A stretch of 64,000 nt of DNA from the NCBI GenBank assembly GCA_035561135.1, contig DATMYA010000008.1:186001-250000 (forward strand), given 5' to 3'. This DNA comes from Clostridia bacterium (GTDB lineage Bacteria; Acidobacteriota; Terriglobia; Terriglobales; Acidobacteriaceae). Below the pieces are notes generated by a model that searched no databases, was not told the origin of the DNA, and saw nothing but the letters and a program-made list of their open reading frames with translations. Position numbers and translations under genes: made by a program. Within the stretch, counting starts at the first letter, position 1; every line of letters starts with the position of its first letter. Below are positions 62,245-64,000 of this stretch, in pieces.

Positions 62245-63487
62245 TGCTTGTTCTGTGGCAAGCGCTCTCGCCGTCTGCCTGCCTCGCGGGGAAAGATGTA
62301 ATCAGCTCGTTGTAGAGATGATGCATTGTCTCTGCATTGTTACGCCAAGTCAATCGGCGGTGTGCGTATTCGCGTCCGCGAAAAGCCGCGTCGCGTGCGG
62401 CTTCTGGATTGCTGATCGCCCACGCAAGGGCGTCGGCGACTGACTCGGGACTTTGCGGTTCGAGCAGGTAACCGGTATCGCGGTGCGTGATGAAATCCGA
62501 AGGCCCCTGGCCCCGGCATCCGATGACGAGTTTGCCCAGAGCCATGGCTTCGGCATACATGATGCCGAAGGCCTCGCGCCAACTCGGGAGACAGAAGATG
62601 TCGCCAGCCATGACTTCGGACTCGGCTTCGGGATGTGCCAGGGCTCCGGTGAAATGTACTCGGTCGGCCAGGTTAAGTTCGCGAGCAAGGAGTTCGAGCA
62701 TCGGGCGCTCAGGTCCCTCGCCGACGAGAACGGCCTCGACGGAAGGATAGCCGCGAGCGCGGAGCAGCGCGAGGCCGCGGATGAGAACGTCGAAACCCTT
62801 TTCCGGAAAAAGATGGCTGACGGCAACAACGCGCGTCTGTTCAACCCGCGGAATGAGCGCGGACGGCTGAAGGCCGGGATAGATGCGGAAACCGTTTCCG
62901 ACAACGATGAAGTTCTTCGTATTGGAAACAAACTGGCTGTAGTACTCCGTTAGCGGCGAACCCACGAGGACGACGCGTCCGACGGCGGCGAGCATGCTTC
63001 CGATTTGGCGACGCTTGGCTGCCGTGCTGGTGATGCGCGGAGTGGTGTCGATACCGTGCATGGTGACAATGCTGGGGATGCCGAGCTCGGAGGAGGCCTC
63101 GATGGCGACATGGCCGAGCGTGATGCCATGCGCGTGAATGAGTTGCGTGCGCTGGGCGCTGCAGATGGAGCGAACGGAGGGCATGACGCCCGAGCAGGTG
63201 AAGCGCGCTGCCTTGGTGCCGAGCGCGTATCGCGGCAAACTGAAGTAGTTTGCGGTTTTGACCTGGAATTTACTCCCGGCATAAACAGCGGGATCGACGT
63301 CGCGCTTCAGCGGATTGGCGAGCAGGCCAAGCGCTCTGGGCAGGCGAGGCTTGCAGACAAGCACTGTGACGCGCGCGTCCATCGCGGCGAGCTCGCACAC
63401 CTGGTCGTGGATAAAGTTTCCGTCCTTGTCGCCAGGGCGATGCGGAAACATTGTTGTCAGGACGAGAATATTGAGAGCGTCGCTCAT
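62237..63487 (-). CDS. GT4-family glycosyltransferase
   Basis: 416 residues. VLTTMFPHRPGDKDGNFIHDQV is the typical N-terminal domain, in parts; IHAHGITLGHVA and VTMHGIDTT are the acceptor side; AVSHLFPEKGFDVLIRGLALL marks the donor domain; and EAFGIMYAEAMALGKLVIGCRGQG carries the E-x7-E signature, in parts. It overlaps the C5-epimerase-like gene by 8 bases, so they are probably cotranscribed and act on the same glycan. Confidence 0.9.
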   Translation of the reverse strand: MSDALNILVLTTMFPHRPGDKDGNFIHDQVCELAAMDARVTVLVCKPRLPRALGLLANPLKRDVDPAVYAGSKFQVKTANYFSLPRYALGTKAARFTCSGVMPSVRSICSAQRTQLIHAHGITLGHVAIEASSELGIPSIVTMHGIDTTPRITSTAAKRRQIGSMLAAVGRVVLVGSPLTEYYSQFVSNTKNFIVVGNGFRIYPGLQPSALIPRVEQTRVVAVSHLFPEKGFDVLIRGLALLRARGYPSVEAVLVGEGPERPMLELLARELNLADRVHFTGALAHPEAESEVMAGDIFCLPSWREAFGIMYAEAMALGKLVIGCRGQGPSDFITHRDTGYLLEPQSPESVADALAWAISNPEAARDAAFRGREYAHRRLTWRNNAETMHHLYNELITSFPARQADGESACHRTSNA

Positions 63488-63506
63488 AAGCAGTTGGCGC
63501 CGCCCT

Positions 63507-64000
63507 TCACAGACTTGCAGCCAAAAAGCTGTCCACGTTGACCGCTACGGGAGCGTTCTCGCGCAGACTGTCGTTGATCGCAAATGTGGCGAGCGTGCCC
63601 GCCACGATGTCGCGGAATGCGATCGGCGACACGCCACCTTTGCAGGCGGAAGCGAAAGCCTGCCATTCTCCCTGATGTCCTTTGTCTTGCCGGAGTCGTG
63701 ATTTGATCGACTTGCTGCGCCCGTCGCGAACGAGTTCGAGTTGGCGGAAGTCGTCGAGCACGGCGACGCGGTTACGACCCATGACTTCGACGCGCTCCTT
63801 GCTGAACACCCTGTCACCTGTGGAAACGTAGTTCACGGTGCCGAGCGAGCCGTTGGCAAACCGGATGGTAACCGCAACATTGTCAGGCGGTGTTCCGGTT
63901 GTCGGCAATGCACTGGCGAAGACCGAGACTGGCTCCGAACCGGTGACGAACATCAGGAAGTCTACAAAATGGCAGACCTCGCCGATGATGCGCCCGCCTC
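63507..64000 (-). CDS. Gfo/Idh/MocA-family oxidoreductase, C-terminal part (runs off window)
   Basis: The C-terminal ~164 residues are visible; the N-terminus and NAD-binding domain lie beyond 64000. GGRIIGEVCHFVDF is the family segment carrying the catalytic histidine, and VTGSEPVSVFA plus VEVMGRNRVAVLDDFR are typical of the C-terminal domain. Such proteins in polysaccharide clusters oxidise UDP-sugars. In this position they are often fused to or paired with a zinc-dependent dehydrogenase; this cannot be checked here. The first in-frame ATG inside the window (63953) is internal, not the start. Confidence 0.85.
   Translation of the reverse strand, partial: GGRIIGEVCHFVDFLMFVTGSEPVSVFASALPTTGTPPDNVAVTIRFANGSLGTVNYVSTGDRVFSKERVEVMGRNRVAVLDDFRQLELVRDGRSKSIKSRLRQDKGHQGEWQAFASACKGGVSPIAFRDIVAGTLATFAINDSLRENAPVAVNVDSFLAASL

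Overview
The window is about 64 kb of moderately high-GC bacterial DNA carrying one tRNA and roughly fifty genuine protein genes. The gene repertoire suggests a soil-type member of the Acidobacteriota, probably near Koribacter/Terriglobia. That placement is inference: it rests on the mix of an argRCBDFG operon, a DsrC/DsrMK-like set, histidine degradation, a secretin fused to a cohesin domain, and several short palindromic intergenic repeats. No 16S rRNA or other decisive marker is present. I see no prophage, CRISPR array or intact insertion sequence.

Layout. 1-5 kb: a tightly overlapped arginine operon read leftwards (argR-argC-argB-argD-argF-argG, the last running off the window), with two ARG-box-like sites over the argR promoter. 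5.3-9.5 kb: a thioredoxin-like/VKOR disulfide pair, an aminotransferase, a ferredoxin, gluQ and a small secreted protein. 9.9-14.8 kb: a B12-binding radical SAM protein, a membrane-anchored MutS-like ATPase and an M48 protease. 15.0-19.2 kb: dsrC, a DsrM-like cytochrome b, a DsrK/HdrD-like iron-sulfur protein and a cysteine desulfurase, behind a CRP/FNR-type palindrome. 19.5-20.6 kb: a Gly/Ser/Thr-rich secreted protein with a C-terminal sorting tail, followed by a small exosortase-like membrane protein. 20.7-25.7 kb: two class V aminotransferase-fold enzymes and a malic enzyme. 26.2-28.3 kb: an SGNH lipoprotein, a frameshifted mscL, a small protein and tRNA-Phe.

28.5-38.2 kb: an M1 aminopeptidase, hutI-hutU, two pseudopilins and a TPR-secretin-cohesin protein. 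38.5-50.9 kb: smpB, pepA, a LuxR-type regulator with a degenerate receiver, a polyprenyl diphosphate synthase, a YajQ-family gene, a TatD nuclease, metG-larC, and an argS carrying an in-frame palindromic-repeat insertion. 51-64 kb: an exopolysaccharide region (UDP-glucuronate decarboxylase, export protein, wecB, sugar-phosphate transferase, epimerase, two GT4 glycosyltransferases, a glucuronyl C5-epimerase-like protein, a partial oxidoreductase), interspersed with lhgO, a carbonic anhydrase and a decaying set of small secreted paralogues.

How the parts may work together. The exopolysaccharide genes hold a coherent uronic-acid theme: a UDP-glucuronate-consuming enzyme and a C5-epimerase-like enzyme beside a priming transferase and export protein. 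The dsrC cluster looks like a membrane-linked thiol/persulfide circuit without sulfite reductase in the window. The best candidate for an undescribed system is the apparent one-substrate exosortase pair at 19.5-20.6 kb.
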